Positions 33,384 to 45,000 of a stretch of DNA of 64,000 nt are shown in pieces. Made by a program: the position numbers and the translations under genes. Source of the DNA: Saccharina japonica (lineage: Eukaryota > Sar > Phaeophyceae > Laminariales > Laminariaceae); NCBI GenBank assembly GCA_008828725.1, contig MEHQ01000893.1, positions 62,001-126,000 of the forward strand, written 5' to 3'. Within the stretch, counting starts at the first letter, position 1; each line of letters begins with the position of its first letter. The notes beneath the pieces are model-generated. The model did no database searches. It saw only the letters and a list, made by a program, of their open reading frames with translations, and was not told the origin of the DNA.

Positions 33384-33850
33384 GTTCGGTTTGCGAGAGG
33401 TTGTCGTTCGGCTGTTTTTGGGCGTGTCACGGCTACGTTGTGCAAAAGACAGGCCGATAGGGGGGGGGGGGGGGGGGCGTACTCATGTGTTGCTTGCCTC
33501 AGTCATTTGACCATTGACCACGCATCCCTTTCGTGACGGAGGGCTCTATGCCGTTTTCGGGATAGGCGCCATTCACTCCCGTTATGCATACCAGGTATAT
33601 AGCAACACTCGCGGAAAGGTAGTACGGTTTTCTCTCTCGTGTGTCCGTCACCAGGAGCAGACTCCCCCCTACTGTAGTTGGCGATCCACGTTCTGAGCCA
33701 AATTCAGCGTCTCAGTACTACTGCTGTTGTGCCGTCTAGATTACACTGGAGGCAATACTGGAAGCCCGCTTTTAGCGAACACGGGGGATCCTTTCGGGTT
33801 AAAAAATGCCCCCGAGCAGGCAGAACTCACTCGACACCCATGATTTTTCT
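33384..33850 (+). repeat. duplicated 3' flank of gene 2
   Basis: It begins TGAGTTCGGTTTGCGAGAGG. Later blocks include a G-run followed by cgtactcatgtgttgc (33461-33500), gtgtgtccgtca.caggag, cccgcttttagcgaacacgggggatcctttcggg and cactcgacacccatga. All have counterparts after the other genes. The G17 run at 33461-33477 lies inside it. Confidence 0.65.
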
Positions 33851-34261
33851 TATAATTTTCTTCATGTGCTGGAGACCCAGATGTATATATACCAGGTATA
33901 TATACTGACCAACGAATGATACGGTGGTCCCAGTGCGAGCGCGCAGCAGCACGGCTAAAGTTAGTGGTGCACCCGTGTCATGCGACTCTTTGCATTGCAG
34001 CTCGCTCACCCACTATATATCATCTCACAACCAAGCTTGGGCCGATACTGTACGAGTCGTCACTTTTTTTTTTTTAATCTTTGTATTCGTATTTTTCCCT
34101 CTCAAGCCCCAAAAAGGCTAATACCAAGTATCATGGTAACCCTTAATCCACCACTTGGTCACAATTTTCTAAGAAGTTCGAGAAAGCCCTAGAGTTCCGT
34201 TGCCCCTATATGTACATATTGGCATATGCACACGACATGCGTCGCCCTGTGCTCTCGACGC
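33851..34261. other. intergenic, no gene recognised
   Basis: Short frames only; nothing identifiable. Confidence 0.4.
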
Positions 34262-34510
34262 TCCTCCGCTTTTCTTGGACGTAGTTTAGAGGGGGTTTTT
34301 TCAAAGTTTTTCACGTTTTCTCGCGATGAGGTGCACCTTTCTGTCCGCCTCTTCCTCGTTGTGCTGCCTCGACCGCACTCGCACCGTGCCCTGTGGGGCA
34401 TCCGGGGGCGGTGTGTCTGGCAACCTACCGCGTCCATGATGATTCACCGCGATTGCCACCCTGCGTTCCTCCGTAGGGTGTCGAGACGTTTCCTCGCTAC
34501 GGCATACATC
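34262..34510. repeat. dispersed repeat shared with 61.71-62.0 kb
   Basis: gcttttcttggacgtagttt, tctcgcgatgaggt.cacc and tcctcgttgtgct occur here and, in the same order, at 61711-61800. The copy at 61.7 kb carries the hAT-like insertion next to its gcttttc end, so this copy approximates the empty site. Confidence 0.45.
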
Positions 34511-37404
34511 TGATTTCTCGCTTCTTCCGCCACCGTGCTAGGCAGACTCGTTTACAACGGGGAAGACTTACTCGCGTGTGCGTGGCAGCTCGTGCGGGCG
34601 GTGATACGTTGATCAATGCACCAACTACAGCACGATGCTTTCGCTTTGGCCGCCACTCCCACGGGGTTACTGTTTCTTTTGCTATGTGCAAGTACTACAA
34701 TTTGCAATTCGGTGACAGTCCAGTACCTTGCTGAGGCAGATCTACTGATGAAATTTCGCATAATATTCCCATGGTTCTCCAGCGAAGGGGGGAAATAAGT
34801 TTTTTGTGCGCACTAGATAATTAAGAATCAGCCATACTGCTGCTGCTGTACGTACGTACGCATATACGTGGTAGTTCGTTTTACTGTACGAGTAGTGCTC
34901 GGGTAATCGAGGGTTGGTCAAACGTATGTTGCATTTCAAGACGCTCACTATTAAAAGTTATTATGCTTGATGTGCCTGCACTTATTACATGGTGCCATCA
35001 GCGAGGCGAGGATATAGGAGTTTTGTACGTAAGGAAGAGTGAGTACCATGATCGATCGATTGCGTGCAGATTATCTATACGATATGTTGTTTTGCAGCGA
35101 CTGGGCTACGGCGCGCGCGAACGCAACGGCGGCGCGAGACCAGCAACGATTATAATGCCGAGCGACTGAGCGATCGACGGTCGGCTGAGCGACAGCACGA
35201 CGAACGACTGTACTGCAACTAACTGTTCTATGCATTTACTATTACTTGTATCGCTGCGGCTATTTTTCACTCCTACCCAAATATACCAGGTGCCTGTTTT
35301 TGGCTTCCAAGTGACCGCGTTTCGTTGTACACCACTTATTTCTTGGCCTCGTTCTAAAGCCCAAATAATCCCAGAAAAAATCATACCTCCGTCCAACCTT
35401 GTCTGGCAACACCTAGGGAACAGAAGGTCAACACATATGGTCGTTCTCTACAGTACAAGTACTTCCGAGAGATATAGAGAAACATACATTAGTTTGTAAA
35501 AAATAAAAACGATGCTCCCGCAAACTTTCTTTGGGTTGTCAGTGACTTGAAATACATTTTTTCGTGATGCATGTTTCAACCTTGCTTTTAAAAACACTAT
35601 CGAAAGGCCCGAGGTTAGTCAACAGCTGTCACCAACATCACCGAACAGCCCGACACCTTTCGACAACGGTAAACGGGACGTGCGCCAGTCAGCTGTACGT
35701 GTATGCGTGCATATAAAACATATTTACGTATGCGCGTGTGTGCGTGCGTACCTGCATTCTAGCTGCGCTCCTTGTTCTGCTGTTGCTGCTGCGATGCTAC
35801 TTACTGCTCCTGCTGAGGTTGTTATATATGTTGCTTCTATATACCGCGCCCCTCTCTCTGCTTCTGCTGCTGCTGCTGCGTTGGCCAGTCAGTCAGTCAA
35901 CTGTGCTTGCATGCGCGCATATATTGGCGTGTGCGTGTGTGTTGCTGCGCTCTTTTCACTGCTGTACAATACTGCTGCTGCTGCTTCGTTATGCTCCCTA
36001 CCACTACTGCTGGTGTTGTTATCTCTATTGCTACGTACCACCGCGATCTTCTCTCTGCTACTGCTACAAGTACTGCTTATTTTCTTGCTGCCGCTTTTGT
36101 TGTACCCTCTCCTGCGTTGGATCCCTAAAACAGGCGTTCTCTCCCTTCGTCACGGTGGCAGTACGTACTCGTAGTAGGCTTCAATCCGCAGTGTGGAAGA
36201 GAGAAGCAGTGCTCAGTGGGGATCCAACCGTGACGATATAATTTGCTTTGATGTGTCACACCTCGGACCACGGCTAGCTACAGAGGCCGGCATAAGAACA
36301 TCGAGCGTCCCCGGCTCTCTTCGAATAGAACAGCATCCGCACTTCGAAGTTTTTTAGTTGTGACAACCACAGCAGTGTTTCTGTGCGTGTAGTTCGCTTG
36401 TGTCCCCCGTCTGAAGTTGCGCCACCCCCGGGATATCAAGTCATCCTTGCGCTGAAGGTGAAGCTTGTACCTGTATGTATGTACCAGGTATGTATGAAAT
36501 ATGTATGTATGTATGGAATCGCGCGAACTCGACCCAGATAGCTGGCAAAAGTTGTTTAACTGCAGTTAGCTGTGTACGGTCCAGTCTCCCCGGTATTTTT
36601 TTCATGTCAGGCTCGTGCCGCGGGGAGCGACGGCGAAGGTCTACTAAAAGTAATGGTGACACGATATACTTCGAAGTATGACGCCAAATGAAAGAAATTG
36701 GACGAGGCGGGGCTGCCTTCGCCCCCCATGACGGTGGAGCAAAGGATCACAACGAGTTATCCAGTGCTCCTTTGGAGATACTACCTGGCATAGGCTAAGT
36801 CTATAGTATCGCCACTAAGGTTGCCTACAGTAAGTCTGCAAACCACCTTACAGAAGCTAAAGCGTGCGTGGCGACAACCCAAGCCGGTAGTGTGTGTGCC
36901 CATAGCTCTACGCGCAGCTCTACTCGTACACACATACGCGTACATACCTCCCAAGGTTTCGCTATATAGTTGAGTCGTTGGGTTTTATGATTACGGTATT
37001 AACCAGTAATGATGTTACGGCATTCGTCTAGCAGATATATCGCGACATACAGCAGTACTAGTGGTACGCTGCAACACCAGCGGACTAGTAACATATGTTA
37101 CGTAACGTACTACGGCCACCCCACCCACACCTACTACTCACCCACCCACCCACCCACCCACCCACACCACCCACCCACTCACCCAGATACCCCTGTACGG
37201 CACCTAATACTACTGCTACTCCTACTACTGATGCACGAACGTACCGGTACTTACTGTGGAACGCAATATTGATACACGGGTCTACGTACCGCTGTATGAT
37301 ACCTATGGTACCTATGATACCTACGTACAAACAAAACAAACTTCGGGGACACACAAACAAAACCCGATAATGCAAGTAAAACAAGGAATAAAACAAACCC
37401 CCCG
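34511..37404. other. gene-poor stretch with CTG and CCCA repeats
   Basis: The stretch 35690-36150 is CTG/CTA-rich and gives two long overlapping + frames (164 and 167 codons) of Leu/Ala/Cys repeats, which I read as composition artefacts. A (CCCA)n tract lies at 37139-37178. No domain is recognised in other frames. Confidence 0.4.
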
Positions 37405-37480
37405 AATCTCAAAAGAGAGGTTCAACCCACTGACCTGGCGTACAGAGTTGAGCGCTCTACCTCTGACCCAAATACGGATA
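37405..37480 (-). other. tRNA-like sequence (pseudogene or SINE head)
   Basis: On the minus strand, GGTCAGAGGTAGAGCGCTCA resembles a tRNA D-arm with A box. About 35 nt later, GGTCAGTGGGTTGAACCTC resembles a T-arm with B box. The acceptor stem does not close convincingly and no anticodon stem is clean, so I do not call a functional tRNA. It is most likely a tRNA-derived repeat. Confidence 0.35.
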
Positions 37481-37774
37481 CATACTCCCCGCGGGGGGAA
37501 GCTAGTGTTCCGTCCCGAGAAAAACACCCTCCCATACAAGTGGAGACCCAAAACAGGAAATCATTCAAATCCCGGTAGGTCGCGTGGCGCTCGAGAGAGC
37601 CGGTGTCTCGCGGGGCATACCTCAACATATATAATGTTGAAGATGCAAACCGACGTCATAACCACATGGCGGTATTTAACAATACGGATAATATACGAAG
37701 CGCAACAACGCCACTGAGTCCGTACATCTTGAGTTTCCGCGGTCGAGCCCCCCCCCCCCTGAATACTGCAATAC

Positions 37775-39775
37775 GTTTCATGATGAGCGCGGTATGATAT
37801 CAAGCTGATCCTCTATCCCTTGCGTCGCCTCGTCGTCTCGCCGCTGCCTGCCTGATTCGTTGCTTGCGTATTTTCTGCGGACAGAGATCGTCGACGCTGC
37901 CATCAGGAGCGCACAGGATATTTCCCCCACAGCTGCTGTTTTACTGCGTTGCGACGTCTGGGGCCTGAGGTACTACGGTAGTCTAGAACCGTTTAATTAA
38001 TAGCATGTTGATCGATACCAACCAACGTATAGTCCTCGCCTACAAGATGAACGGGAGCTATGATATTTACAGCCCCGGTACCTCACTACTGTGGGAGTCA
38101 TATTAGTATTGTGTAGAGTAGCCCTGCGCGGGCGGTTTTAGGACGAGAACTCTCGGGTATAGACGGCTAGTATAAGCATCCCGGGTGCTGGGCATCCCAG
38201 GTTGCTTTCGCTCGCCGCCTCCTCCTTAGGGGCGAAACGGCTTCAAATACAGCAAGCCGCCGTAGAAACGGTAGTAGATATAGATATACGTGCATGTATC
38301 ATGTTTGAAGTACAGTAGACAGCGGGTTAGAAGTACTGTACGTACCTGGTGCATACTTTTTTTAGACCCCCGTCGTTCGTTTGTGCTTTTTCTTTTGACT
38401 GTTAGCCGCGGACGTGAAGATTGCACCGCAGCGATACCGTACTTCTGATCTTCGCGTAGACCGGAGCACAACCATCCACCGGTTTCCTCACAAAGAAGGA
38501 CGAGTCAAGCCTCGACCGCCAGCAGCGAGAGGAAGGACGAGTCGAGCCTTGACCGACAGCAGTAGCATTTGTTATATAGCGACGGGGCTTCGTACCTTCA
38601 TATACCTACCCTTAGGACAAAGAGTAAATACAGTTAGTTGAGGGCGCGTGTGGTTTTTTTTTTTTTTTTGTCGGATCAGTTTTAGCGTGTTTTGCGTCAC
38701 TTCGTGTCGTGCTTGCGATGCTTGGTTAAACGGCAGGCCGGCTGCGGCCATGGCTAGGAAGCATGAGTATGGGGCACTGCTGCTGTAGTCGCGTATGAAA
38801 GGGGAAGAAACGCGGGGTGCATTTTTTTTTCAAGAGTGCGAACAGCGCCAACCAGTGGTTGGCCGTTCTGGCCGAAGTTCGACGGTGATCTGCAACTCGC
38901 GTGTGTTCTAGCCAAGGGCCTTGGAGTACAGGGACTTTTGGTTCGGATCGTTGTGACATCGAGATTAGCGGCCACCTGAAGTTTGCGTACAGAGTAGTCA
39001 TGATAATATACCCCCCACCAAAGAAGGGCGTGTCAGTAGACTGAGGGCCTGGTACCCCTATGTTTTTTTGAGGGCATGCCTTACGAAGAAGGGTACATGA
39101 GATACATGGATAAACGCTGTAGATGCAATCTGCAGGGAATTTTGCTGCCGTATCAACTGGGCAGTGCGTACATGCCGCAATGCGAGGTGCGCGCGGGGTG
39201 GGGGGCGTACTCATTATCATGCATGGCCGTAGTTGTGTGACCATAGACCCTCGCATCTCTACAGAGTCGGGACGAAGCCTGTCGGGTTTTCACCGACCAG
39301 GCAGACGTCACTAGTACCAAGCGCGGAGCGCCATGAGGTGTTAGGCTAGTCGCATAGGGGAGGGGGGGGGGGGGTACTCGTGTCGTGCATGACCGTAGTC
39401 GTATGGCCATAGACCCTCGCATACCTACAATGCCGGGACGGAGCACGTTGGGTTTTCACCAACCAAACATGGGGGGGGGGGGTAGGAGAAGCAGCAGTCG
39501 GCGATTGGTATAGTTATGGTATATTCCCATAACCTGTTTTCTATTAATAGTATTATTAATAGTGTGTATCCGCGCCTGTGCGCTGGGTAATTTTTGCTTG
39601 TTATTATGGATGTTCACGGCAAACAGGACCTGACCTATCTCAGTTTTCGTGTTTCGCGTGCTATCGATCCTGTCGTCCGCCTCTCGCGTTTGAGGGCTCA
39701 TGAAGAGGTCAGTGTGGTGTCGCATCCAATGTCTTGGCGGTTCCCTTGTGCGCGTGGCGTGAGACGAGAAACCTA
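37775..39775 (+). repeat. 2-kb dispersed repeat, copy B
   Basis: Anchors collinear with copies A and C are: gctgatcctctatcccttgcgtcgcc (37804), agatcgtcgacgctgccatcaggagcgc (37886), gtgtagagtagccctgcgcgg (38111), tcgctcgccgcctcctccttaggggcgaaacgg (38208), gtgaagattgcaccgcagcga (38414), ggccggctgcggcca (38735), gtgtttcgcgtgctatcgatc (39648) and gtcgcatccaa...gagacgagaaacc (39719-39773). The minus frame 38726-39256 falls in it and is not conserved in the other copies. Two partial 3'-flank modules of the BTB-TLDc genes (39190-39470) are embedded in it. Confidence 0.55.
39190..39470 (+). repeat. two tandem copies of a BTB-gene 3'-flank module
   Basis: G-run + tactc.t.tcgtgcatg.ccgtagt..t..ccatagaccctcgcat.(t/a)c.tacaatgccgggacggagcacgttgggttttcaccaacc occurs at about 39193-39300 and 39362-39465, and again at 50046-50152. 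The first half (G-run, tact, tcatgcattaccgtagtcgtatgaccatag) is also found in the 3' flank of gene 3 (44670-44720). The modules may mark duplication units that lost their gene. Confidence 0.5.
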
Positions 39776-39895
39776 ACGGACTAATGCCTTCACGAAACTT
39801 CCACTCGCTTGTCCGGCCCCATTTTCAGAATATGTTTATTTCTTCACGCCTCATATAAGCGACCGTACAGCAATGGTTAGTGCTGTAGTAATGTT

Positions 39896-40082
39896 GGCCC
39901 CTCTATGGTGCCGGTATGCGCCAGCGAACAGTATACCGGCACTTTACGTAGCCGCAACCGGTACTACTCCGCACACTGCCGCACTGACTGGCTAATCCCA
40001 CCTCTTGCGGTGCCAAGCGATCCCACAGGCACTGTTATTGCGGGCAACCGTCTCACGACTCAGCCGGCACTACAGAGGGGCC
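39896..40082. mobile_element. 187-bp MITE, GGCCCCTCTATGGTGCCGG ends
   Basis: GGCCCCTCTATGGTGCCGG at the left pairs with CCGGCACTACAGAGGGGCC at the right, an inverted repeat of 19 bp with two mismatches. The interior has further aaccggtacta / ccggcac motifs. Relatives lie at 45232-45340 and 25139-25382. Confidence 0.75.
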
Positions 40083-42116
40083 ACTACCGTACTCGATTTC
40101 GCAACCACCCGCGGTGGGGCTGTTCTGATACTCACGGGGCCTTCTATTGTTGCTGTGATATCTGCCCATTGTTGGGTCTCGGTATTCAAGGTCAACAGAG
40201 TATAAATAGGCTATCACCCAAAGCTCCTTCCGCACATACATGTCCATGTTCACACCCACAGAACGCGATTTCTCCCTTTTACCACCAAGCGTATTATGTA
40301 GGAGGTTAGAGACACATCTATCTATACGACGAGACTACAGCATTACGCGTAGTTCCTTCAGCACAATAAACAAGACTGCCGTGCCTGGTTTGTCGAACTC
40401 GCCGGCTTCTCTGGATGAGAATATGAGGGTCTGCCTACGTGCGAGTACGAGTAGGATATTGGAAAAAACATGAGATGGCGCATGGGGTACAAGATGAACG
40501 GGCCTTTTTTGTTACTGCTGCCAAGGGCGGCCGAGGATTTGGATATCATACACCTAACCCCCCCCCCCCCCCCCCGCCCCCCCCCCCCCGCCCCCCCCCC
40601 CCCCCCCCCCCAGAGGCCGAAAAAAAATTTTTTTACCACTTTTTTTTTTTTTCGTGTACGAATATACCTTGTGTATACGGTGAGTGTATCGGTGTATTCA
40701 GCAGGGTGTGTCGGTCAGTATCGGTTATGTTTGGTGTAACAGCTAGTATACCGGACAGATGAAACCCTCGCCCAGCAAGTCAAATAACGTACCGAGTAAC
40801 ATCACATCTCCGACAGATAGGTACAGGATATTTACAGAAGCAGTAAGATTGTCTACTCGTACCAGGTGGTTCGGCAACACGCGCTGACGTCCCCACCCAG
40901 AACCAACATAAAACAACCGAGCAACGATTCGCAGTGTTTAGTATACTGCGCTGTAGCGCCGGTCAAAAATAAATATTCTCCGCACGTACAGCAGCAGTGC
41001 AGTATTAAGGAGGTACTATCATAATACTACTGTAGCTACGCTACGTAGGGCAGACCGGGGCATTACTGCGTACAAGTAGTGCTACCGAGATATAGTTAGT
41101 ATCGAAATTGTGAGTAAACGGGTCTACCACACCACCAGTATGAATACATACGTGGCTCGTCTAAATACGGCATCAAGTCCCCATCCAGAAACACACGAAG
41201 CAACGGCTTGCAATGTTCGACTGCTCTGTAGCTGCGGGGAGCGGCTAGAGTACTCTGCTGCTGCTTAGTACCAAGATTCACCTGTGCGAGCAAGCATGCT
41301 GCTGCACCTCGGTGGTAAGGGAAGGCAACTGTTATATGAGGTACCACAGGTACGTACCGGTAATATACGAGTATTATTGATACCAGATATACCAGGTTAC
41401 TCGTATACTCGAAGTATACGATATAGGGCAGGGCGAGTATAGGCATCAAGTAGCATCAAGGCGTCGACCACTACCTAAACTTGACTGGACTGATGATTAT
41501 AGAGGCCCCGTCCGTCGCGACCTTCTTCAGGGCATGCTTATCTATCCAAGCCTGTGGATCCCACGGCTCTTCGGAACCTTCTTGTCCACTTCGATCGAGC
41601 TCATAGCTCCTTTGTACCGCTCACTACTCTCCTCGACTCTCCTGCTGCAGTCGCTGCTCTCTACGCAGCTTGCAAGCTCATAGGCCTGCGGCCGCCCTGG
41701 TATTGTAGTAGTATGGAAGGCCTTGTATCAAGCAGGGGGGGGGGGGGGGGCGGCCCTCTACCATCCCCTGTGTTCAGTTTTATATAGGTTTTGTGTAGGC
41801 GTAGAGGGAGGGGATGGTCTCAGGTACCCCCCCCCCCCTGTCAAAACGTAAAAGTTGAACAATTTGACGTGAGGTGTCGAAAAAAAAAAATTCGACCACC
41901 CTCGCTGCTGCTGCACTGCGCAGAAACCTACTGTAAATCCGACTCTATTTCCAAGCCTGCAATCCATCTACTGTAGGGCTGCGCTCCAGGTATGGGGACA
42001 TACATATTACTTGGAATTAGACTCATATATATGTTTCGGGGTAAACAACAGCAACAGCAGTGCAGTACAAACGGTTCGTACAGCGGAACTCTCACGAGAG
42101 GTCGATCTCTGTTGTA
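40083..42116. other. gene-poor stretch with poly-C tract and local duplication
   Basis: A C-run broken only by two G lies at 40558-40610. About 40860-40985 and 41110-41260 are diverged direct copies (gtccccacccagaa.c..c..aa..aacg..tgca.tgtt). The + frame about 41505-41787 includes ALRNLLVHFDRAHSSFVPLT and SPAAVAALYAACKLIGL. It looks protein-like but has no known motif and ends in a G-run. Confidence 0.4.
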
Positions 42117-42117
42117 C

Positions 42118-42508
42118 TATAAAAGCAACGTCTCTGGTGCAAAGTAGGGATGTATCTCCAGTTCAACGCTTCACTCCTTGCTCCGTTTAAAGTCGGGACC
42201 AGTTACCAATCTAGCCATGCAAGGCCACGGTGTAGCCTAGAGACTCGCATGTTCAGCCCTCCCGATAAACCCACAGCGATGAAGGCAGCAGGAGAAGTGA
42301 GAAGTGTGGGGATAAGACGAGTAAACTCTGGATGGGGTTTCGACTGGTTCTAGAGGCGTTACGGTTTCAAAGCGTTTTGGGTCTAAATTTTTGATCATAT
42401 GACCATCAGAGGCTTGAAGTTGGTTGGGTTCGTTGGGGTGCTACCCTCTGAGCGCGGTTGCTAACACGGCGTGCTGTCCGAAGTCATAACAAGACCGAGC
42501 AAAGAACG
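42118..42508 (+). promoter_or_regulatory. 5' flank conserved among BTB-TLDc genes (gene 3)
   Basis: A TATAAAA at 42118-42124 is followed by the family blocks tgtagcctagagactcgcatgttcagc (42230-42258), GGGGTTTCGACTGGTTCTAG and AGGCGTTACGG (42335-42368), and the leader cgttggggtgctaccctctgagcgcggtt (42430-42460). No CAG or CAA run precedes the ATG in this copy. The TATA box is a plausible core promoter element, but this is unproven. Confidence 0.45.
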
Positions 42509-44503
42509 ATGGATCGGAGGCTTAACATCAGGGATGCATTCCCGAAGTCGGCGGATGAGTACGCTCAGGAGGTGATGCGACTCCTGCAGCGCAGAAGGGG
42601 AGACATGGACGCGACTTGGGGAGAACTTGAAGAAGGATGGGCTGCGCACAACGAGCGCATGGTAGAGTTGGGGCTCAGCTCCCGAACCAGCGACGAAGGC
42701 GCGGTTAAACTGAATGTCGGCGGCTCCAACGTTACCGTGTCCTGGCACCTTCTGGCAGAGGCTGTGGGGTTCAAGGATTCAACCCTGGGGGCCTTGCTCG
42801 AGGGGGTTTGGGGCGAGGGGCGGATTCCCCGAGATGCCGACGGCCGCATCGTGCTCGACGAGTCTCCTGCGTGCGTCAAACACCTCGTCCATGCGATGCT
42901 CACTGGCCGTTCGAGTGCAGGAGCGGCGGGAGCACCGGGAAGCACGGCGCGTCGGGCGGTGGCTTTTGACAAGGTACAGAGCCTTATCTACACCGCACAC
43001 GTGATGGGACTGCCGGGATATGTCCCGACGCATCCTGACTACGTGAAGATGAATGGAGGCAGCACCATACTGGAGCCGTTTGAAATCGCTCCGTTCAGTG
43101 CGACCTGTCGGGAATGGGTTGGGGGCTCGACGGATGAAATGACGCTCATCTACCGTGCGAGTCGGGACGGTTTCGACAACAAATCGTTCAAAGCTAGATG
43201 CAACACGAGCAGTCCCAAGACGATCTCCCTTATTCGGGTGAGGTCTGGCAAGGGAAACCAGAACGACCACGATGACAGCGTTGTCGGAAGCTATTCTGTT
43301 GTCCCATTGGGTGACAAAATGGGGAAGAGGGGGTGGACTCTCGGTGACATGTTTGTGTTCATGCTCAAGGACGGCCGTGCCACCTCCGAAAAGGGCCAGG
43401 ACACACCCGTCAAGTGGCACCCTTCCCCGGACTCTGTAGACGCCAACGTCAGGGTGACTCGATCCAATGGTGCCTGCTTCGGCGGGTACGACTTGGTTGC
43501 AATCTTGGACGAAGCATCGCGTGGTTGCATCTTGAAAACTGGGCGGAAAACGTTCGAAATCGAAAACAATTCCCCGTTCTTGGCATTGAGCGGGAAAAAG
43601 ATTGTCGAGATTGAGGTCTACCGCTACTCGGCACCAGACCCACCCACGACAACTGCACACAGCATCATCGAACCGGGTGGCGATGCCTTGACCGATGATG
43701 CGGAAGCCCAGGACGCCCGTTTGTTCGGCGAATCGATTGCAAGCTCGCTCATGGAGGAGCGGGTGGTCCTCGATCGTGCCAAAAAGGAGATGAAAGCGGC
43801 ACGTGCAAGGGTACTCGCTGCTGTTGGCGCTCTCGAAACTGTCTACGGTCCAAGCGTGGCGGCGGGCGAACAGGATACCGTCGTGGAGCTCAACGTGCGT
43901 GGGACGAGGATGACAACGCTGCGTTCCACACTGCGGGCTTGCCCGCGCTCCGCTCTCGCCGCCATGTTCAATGAAGACAGATGGCCACCAACGGACAAAG
44001 ACACGGACGAGCACGGGAGACGGTTGGTCGACTGTGACCCGACCTGTTTCTCCAAGATCCTCGACGTGCTGCGGATGAGGAAGCGCGCTTCGTGGAGTCA
44101 AGGTGGGACACCCGAGGAACAAGAAGGGAACCGTGGAAAGTGCTCGGGTGCAATCTGTATTCATGGAGACGAGTTGGAGGTCTTCCTCACAGCCGTCCAC
44201 ATGTACTTCCCGGGGTGCGAGAGCTTCGTCATGGACCTGTGCAGCGTACCTACGAGTGGGGCAGCTTGGTCTATTGGCGTGTGCTACGATAAAGGTAATG
44301 TACCTTATCTTGGCCAACCTATGGTCGTGACTGCCTATTACGGACTACTAGTATACTCCTCAACAGAGCGAGTACCCCAATATGAGGCATGCCTCATCGG
44401 TGGAACATCATGTGTGTTTTCGCACTTCAAAAAAAAAATACATACCTATACGAAAACCATGGCATTGTTGATCGGGTTGCGCTTTCATTTACTCTTTGGG
44501 TAA
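42509..44503 (+). CDS. BTB-TLDc-BTB protein, copy 3, C-terminally extended
   Basis: The product is 664 residues. Residues 1-587 align end to end with the sister proteins: leader (MDRRLNIRDAFPKSADEY), BTB1 at about 65-172 (VKLNVGGSNVTVSWHLL), TLDc at about 185-380 (MTLIYRASRDGF, MFVFMLKDGRA, IVEIEVYRYS), helix (SIASSLMEERVVLDRAKKEM) and BTB2 at about 455-580 (VELNVRGTRMTTLRSTLR, LVDCDPTCFSKILDVLRMRKR). The sisters stop right after AAW or its equivalent. Here the stop position reads TCT (44270-44272) and the frame continues 77 codons into sequence resembling the GCTACGATAGAGG MITE family. The extension has no recognisable domain and is probably a recent accident. The protein may be functional with an extra tail, or the copy may be in early decay. 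Confidence 0.88.
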   Translation: MDRRLNIRDAFPKSADEYAQEVMRLLQRRRGDMDATWGELEEGWAAHNERMVELGLSSRTSDEGAVKLNVGGSNVTVSWHLLAEAVGFKDSTLGALLEGVWGEGRIPRDADGRIVLDESPACVKHLVHAMLTGRSSAGAAGAPGSTARRAVAFDKVQSLIYTAHVMGLPGYVPTHPDYVKMNGGSTILEPFEIAPFSATCREWVGGSTDEMTLIYRASRDGFDNKSFKARCNTSSPKTISLIRVRSGKGNQNDHDDSVVGSYSVVPLGDKMGKRGWTLGDMFVFMLKDGRATSEKGQDTPVKWHPSPDSVDANVRVTRSNGACFGGYDLVAILDEASRGCILKTGRKTFEIENNSPFLALSGKKIVEIEVYRYSAPDPPTTTAHSIIEPGGDALTDDAEAQDARLFGESIASSLMEERVVLDRAKKEMKAARARVLAAVGALETVYGPSVAAGEQDTVVELNVRGTRMTTLRSTLRACPRSALAAMFNEDRWPPTDKDTDEHGRRLVDCDPTCFSKILDVLRMRKRASWSQGGTPEEQEGNRGKCSGAICIHGDELEVFLTAVHMYFPGCESFVMDLCSVPTSGAAWSIGVCYDKGNVPYLGQPMVVTAYYGLLVYSSTERVPQYEACLIGGTSCVFSHFKKKIHTYTKTMALLIGLRFHLLFG

Positions 44504-44560
44504 GGCTTTGGATGGACTATAGAGGTCCTTTACTACAACCAAGTGAGTACCCTCTGAACA
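44278..44560. mobile_element. diverged GCTACGATAGAGG-family element after gene 3
   Basis: The left end GTGTGCTACGATAAAGGTAA follows within ten bases of the lost stop codon of gene 3. Internal words such as gcctcatcggtggaacatcatgtgtgttttcgcac and ccatggcattgttgatcgggttgcgctttcattt are in the order of the family's tctcatcattgtgttgcagtattttcat and ccatgggattggtcatcgggtagcac. The right end is near ctatagaggtcctt. The assignment rests on these words only. Confidence 0.45.
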
Positions 44561-44564
44561 TACT

Positions 44565-45000
44565 AGGTGCACCTGAATATTAAGGTACCATGCGTAATAT
44601 GTTGTTGTTTAGCTGTTGTTGTGGGTGCACCAGGGCTCCGGTGCGCAGCACACAAGCCAATACGGGGGTTTGGGGGGGGGTACTTTATGTTCATGCATTA
44701 CCGTAGTCGTATGACCATAGGGGGGGGCTTTTTAGGACATTTTCTGGATGATAGGCGGCATCCATCCCTGTTACGGAAGGGTGGTAGCCTCCGTCACTGT
44801 CGCCTGTGTCCGTCTGGTGAGAGACGGAGCCAAATCCGGTCCTCGTGATCACTGCTGGATTCGGTCTAAATATGTGTGGACGCCTCACTGGCGGCCTGCT
44901 TCTAACGAAGACACGGGATCCTTTCTGGCCCGAACGCCCCCACCCCCCCCCGCTTCAGGCATAAAACACGTGAAATCCACTCATTTCGTTCACGCCGAAG
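44565..45000 (+). repeat. duplicated 3' flank of gene 3
   Basis: After the inserted element the family 3' flank resumes: ttgttgtttagctgttgttgtgggtg, gtgcgcagcacacaagccaatacggggg, G-run tac.. tcatgcattaccgtagtcgtatgaccatag, gtgtccgtctggtgag, gcctgcttctaacgaagacacgggatcctttctggcccgaacgccc. This supports an insertion that separated the gene from its 3' flank. Confidence 0.6.

Noticed and set aside
35680..36241. Two long overlapping + frames of about 165 codons
   Set aside because: They are Leu/Ala/Cys runs from CTG-rich DNA in two frames at once, with no domain; a composition artefact.
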